This document shows positions 5,076 to 6,018 of a stretch of DNA of 6,018 nucleotides, piece by piece; positions within the stretch are counted from its first letter, which is position 1; each line of letters starts with the position of its first letter. The stretch comes from Bacteroidales bacterium (GTDB taxonomy: Bacteria > Bacteroidota > Bacteroidia > Bacteroidales > JAADGE01): contig JANTGL010000173.1 in the NCBI GenBank assembly GCA_024762915.1, forward strand, positions 1 through 6,018, written 5' to 3'. A program made the translations under genes and the position numbers. The notes under the pieces are model-generated. The model did no database searches. It was given only the letters and a program-made list of their open reading frames with translations, and was not told the origin of the DNA.

Positions 5076-6018
5076 ATGGCAAAGGAAGACTATAAATATC
5101 TTACACATATAGATTCCCCGGAAGATCTGAAAAAGTATAAATACGAAGAATTAATTGCAATTTCAAAAGAACTCCGTCAGTACATCATTGATATTGTTTC
5201 TGATAATCCGGGACATTTTGCATCCAGTCTGGGTGTTGTGGAATTAACCGTGGCCTTGCATTATGTATTTAACGCACCATACGATAAACTGGTTTGGGAT
5301 GTCGGGCATCAGGCATACGGACATAAAATTCTTACCGGAAGGCGTAATTCTTTTTGTACAAACAGACAACTCGGAGGTGTTTGCGGATTTCCTTCAATTT
5401 TTGAAAGTAAATATGATGCATTCGGTGTCGGACATTCTTCCACATCAATCTCAGCAGCTCTGGGAATGGCAGTTTCTGCTTGTTTGAGAGGTGAAGAAGA
5501 CAGGCATGTGGTTGCCGTTATCGGTGACGGTGCCATGACCGGCGGTTTGGCTTTTGAAGGGATGAATAATGCCGGCGTTCAAAAATCAAATTTATTGGTT
5601 ATTTTGAATGATAATAATATGTCGATTGACCCGAATGTGGGTGCTTTAAATCAGTATTTATTGGATATTACGACTTCTAAAACTTATAATAAAGTTAAAG
5701 ATGAGGTTTGGAATAAACTGGGAAAGATTAAAAAATTAGGGCCTAATACAAGAACGTTTATTCAAAAAATTGAAGGCAGCATTAAATCGTTAATAATGCA
5801 TCAAAGTAACATGTTTGAATCTATGAATATGCGTTATTTCGGACCTGTTAACGGACATGATGTTAATCAATTAGTAAAAATTTTGGAGGATTTAAAAGAT
5901 ATTAAAGGCCCGAAATTGCTTCATATTTTAACAAAAAAAGGAAAAGGTTTTGATGCTGCGGAAAAAGATCAAACAACATGGCATGCGCCCGGCAAATTTG
6001 ATAAACAAACCGGAGAGC
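5076..6018 (+). CDS. dxs: 1-deoxy-D-xylulose-5-phosphate synthase (3' partial)
   Basis: The frame opens at ATG 5076 and is still open at the window edge: 314 codons, about half of the usual 620-640 residues. DXS condenses pyruvate and glyceraldehyde 3-phosphate to DXP using thiamine diphosphate, the first committed step of the MEP pathway and also a source for thiamine. Visible motifs follow the family closely: GHFASSLG with His47, WDVGHQAYGHKILTGRR with His78, GVGHSSTSISAALGM (117-131), and the thiamine-diphosphate/Mg motif GDGAMTGG (150-157) through NDNNMSI (178-184), with Asp151 and Asn180 as likely metal ligands. The transketolase-like central and C-terminal domains lie outside. No Shine-Dalgarno sequence is visible, as for its neighbours. 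No disabling change is seen in the visible half. Confidence 0.96.
   Translation, partial: MAKEDYKYLTHIDSPEDLKKYKYEELIAISKELRQYIIDIVSDNPGHFASSLGVVELTVALHYVFNAPYDKLVWDVGHQAYGHKILTGRRNSFCTNRQLGGVCGFPSIFESKYDAFGVGHSSTSISAALGMAVSACLRGEEDRHVVAVIGDGAMTGGLAFEGMNNAGVQKSNLLVILNDNNMSIDPNVGALNQYLLDITTSKTYNKVKDEVWNKLGKIKKLGPNTRTFIQKIEGSIKSLIMHQSNMFESMNMRYFGPVNGHDVNQLVKILEDLKDIKGPKLLHILTKKGKGFDAAEKDQTTWHAPGKFDKQTGE

Noticed and set aside
5263..5536. Two short open frames (one per strand) overlapping the start of dxs
   Set aside because: The conserved DXS frame from 5076 explains this DNA with exact family motifs; both overlapping frames are shadows.

Overview
The window looks like chromosomal DNA of an AT-rich member of the Bacteroidota (Flavobacteriia/Bacteroidales-like). 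Four independent signs agree: a GldA-type ABC ATPase; the long IspG form with an extra central domain; a secreted protein ending in a type IX secretion (T9SS) type A sorting domain; and exact matches to the Bacteroidota -7 promoter motif TAnnTTTG in front of the genes, which lack clear Shine-Dalgarno sequences. The species cannot be named from this sequence.

Layout. Positions 1-606 hold the 3' end of a plus-strand gene for a tail-fibre-like or surface protein. It carries an S74 intramolecular chaperone domain and ends in a coiled coil. Positions 607-1169 have no convincing gene. They hold a GC-rich palindromic patch, several inverted repeats of the kind scattered between Bacteroidota genes, a strong intrinsic terminator (922-947) and a doubtful 36-codon minus-strand reading frame. 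Positions 1170-2078 (minus) encode the GldA-like ATPase. A 133-bp divergent intergenic region follows, centred on a 16-bp perfect palindrome that carries a -7 element on each strand. Positions 2212-4080 (plus) encode IspG. Positions 4150-4971 (plus) encode a small secreted T9SS cargo protein. From 5076 to the window edge (plus) lies the N-terminal half of DXS, which runs off the window.

How the genes relate. dxs and ispG encode the first step and the late iron-sulphur step of the MEP (non-mevalonate) isoprenoid pathway. They lie about 1 kb apart on one strand, with the T9SS cargo gene between them. The cargo gene and dxs each have their own TATCTTTGTC promoter element, so the three genes are probably not one simple operon. 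The ABC ATPase is divergent from ispG and has no membrane partner in view. The S74 gene belongs to a separate unit on the far side of the repeat-rich spacer.

Most of the window is ordinary housekeeping sequence and I see no convincing new multi-gene system. The points most worth a second look are the palindromic two-way promoter, the internal duplication signature inside IspG, the mosaic repeat spacer and the uncharacterised T9SS protein sitting between two MEP genes.
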